From contig CAZDKO010000009.1 in assembly GCA_964506075.1 (NCBI GenBank), forward strand, positions 1-44,554: DNA of 44,554 nt, in the 5' to 3' direction. Positions 43,678 to 44,554 of this stretch are shown piece by piece. The number at the start of each line of letters is the position of its first letter. Positions within the stretch are counted from its first letter, which is position 1. A program made the translations under genes and the position numbers. Under the pieces are notes generated by a model. The model saw nothing but the letters and a program-made list of their open reading frames with translations. It was not told where the DNA came from and ran no database searches. The stretch comes from CAZDKO01 sp964506075 [NCBI: uncultured bacterium] (GTDB taxonomy: Bacteria > CAZDME01 > JAYEMH01).

Positions 43678-44554
43678 TTATAAATCTCCCTTTTTGTATT
43701 TCATAATGCTCAAGCACTCTTTCCGGGCCCAGGCATCAGCTTCAAAAATTGTATTTAAATCAGGATTAATTTTATTTTTGTGCCGCTTCATCACCTTATC
43801 AATAAGCCGCGGGATGGACAAAAAATTAATTTCCCCTTTAAGAAAAAATTCAACCGCCATTTCATCGGCCGCGTTAAAAACGGCCGGCATGGTTCCTTCC
43901 ATTTTAGCCGCTTTTAAAGCCAGTTTTAACCCGGGAAAACGCCGGTAATCCGGTTTCAGAAATTCCAGTTTAGATATCCGGGTCAGCTGCAACGGAGATA
44001 AAAGAGATTCTTTCCTTTCCGGAAAAGTAAGTGCATGCTGAATGGGAAGTCGCATATCCGGCCTGGATAAAAAAGCTAAAATACCGCCGTCAATTAATTC
44101 CACCAAACAATGAAATATACCCTGGGGATGAATAACAATCTCAATTTGAGATGATTTAAGACCGAAAAGCCACTGCGCTTCCATAACTTCTAATCCTTTA
44201 TTAACTAAAGTGGCCGAATCAACACTTATTTTAGCCCCCATTTTCCATACCGGGTGTTTTAAAGCTTCACCCGGGGTAATCTTTCTAAAACAAGAAAATG
44301 ATTTTCGGTAAAAAGGACCGCCTGACGCCGTTAAAATTATTTTTTTTATTTCGTTGGGATGGCGATTTTGTAAACATTGAAAAATAGCATTATGCTCGCT
44401 ATCCATAGGTATAATCTGAACTTTTTTTCCCCGGGCCTTTTCATTTATCAATCTGCCGGCGATAACCAGAGCTTCTTTATTGGCCAGGGCTATATTTTTA
44501 CCGGCTTCAATAGCCTTCCAAACCGGCATTAAACCTGAAATACCGGCAGTGGCG
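43678..44554 (-). CDS. dxr: 1-deoxy-D-xylulose 5-phosphate reductoisomerase (start beyond window)
   Basis: The reading frame is open to the right edge, so the N-terminal NADPH-binding part is outside. Visible: ATAGISGLMPVWKAIEAGK, ALANKEALV, MDSEHNAIFQCL, TASGGPF, KISVDSATLVNKGLEVMEA, then the C-terminal domain. The methionine at 44529 is internal, not the start. First committed step of the MEP pathway. Confidence 0.95.
   Translation of the reverse strand, partial: ATAGISGLMPVWKAIEAGKNIALANKEALVIAGRLINEKARGKKVQIIPMDSEHNAIFQCLQNRHPNEIKKIILTASGGPFYRKSFSCFRKITPGEALKHPVWKMGAKISVDSATLVNKGLEVMEAQWLFGLKSSQIEIVIHPQGIFHCLVELIDGGILAFLSRPDMRLPIQHALTFPERKESLLSPLQLTRISKLEFLKPDYRRFPGLKLALKAAKMEGTMPAVFNAADEMAVEFFLKGEINFLSIPRLIDKVMKRHKNKINPDLNTIFEADAWARKECLSIMKYKKGDL

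Overview
The window is most like a diderm bacterium of the PVC / candidate-phylum type; Omnitrophota is my best guess. I infer this from four things: a LolA carrier (so an outer membrane), MEP-pathway isoprenoid genes (dxr, ispG), PEP-CTERM sorting signals on secreted proteins, and the housekeeping order dxr-rseP-ispG-proS / nusA-infB-DUF503-rbfA-truB-ribF / rpsO-pnp-dut-uppP-ftsK-lolA-rodZ. All convincing protein genes lie on the minus strand, so transcription runs from high to low coordinates. The phylum is an inference; no rRNA is present.

Right part (44554 to 25877): conserved housekeeping genes. dxr is cut by the right edge and is followed by rseP, ispG and a short proS that lacks the editing domain; an intrinsic terminator closes this unit. 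Next come nusA, infB, a DUF503 gene, rbfA, truB and ribF, then a promoter in front of rpsO, pnp, dut, uppP, ftsK, lolA, a RodZ-like gene and a CPBP membrane protease.

Middle part (25835 to 4684): a polysaccharide (EPS/capsule) locus in two units. A near-consensus promoter (25807-25835) drives wza-wzz-cpsD, the export and chain-length machinery. A second promoter, whose spacer is filled by a perfect palindrome (22127-22154), drives a 58-residue excisionase-type DNA-binding protein. After it come a nucleotide-sugar dehydrogenase, an adenylate-forming CapK/PaaK-like enzyme, an exosortase-associated glycosyltransferase, wecB, a flippase, a second GT4, a Wzy-type polymerase/ligase, a GT2, an acyltransferase, a heparinase-like lyase, a CapA-like protein and a WecA-type initiating transferase. 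Together these could make, modify, polymerise, export and trim a polymer, possibly one with N-acetylmannosaminuronic acid. Two gene fossils lie inside: a second CapK C-terminus, and a frameshifted GxxExxY gene inside an inverted-repeat cassette.

Between wecA and the PEP-CTERM genes, a promoter, a nested stem structure and a terminator together define a likely small RNA of about 178 nt (4861-4684). An AT-rich spacer follows.

Left part (3835 to 1): three tandem paralogous PEP-CTERM proteins. They share the N-terminal motif, an ~80-residue beta domain and the sorting tag, but have unrelated centres. Two are preceded by tiny ORFs that share the motif ISLxDWLxFLEGG, a possible undescribed microprotein family. 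The spacers between the three genes carry arrays of short palindromic elements. No exosortase gene, tRNA, rRNA, CRISPR array or transposase was seen.
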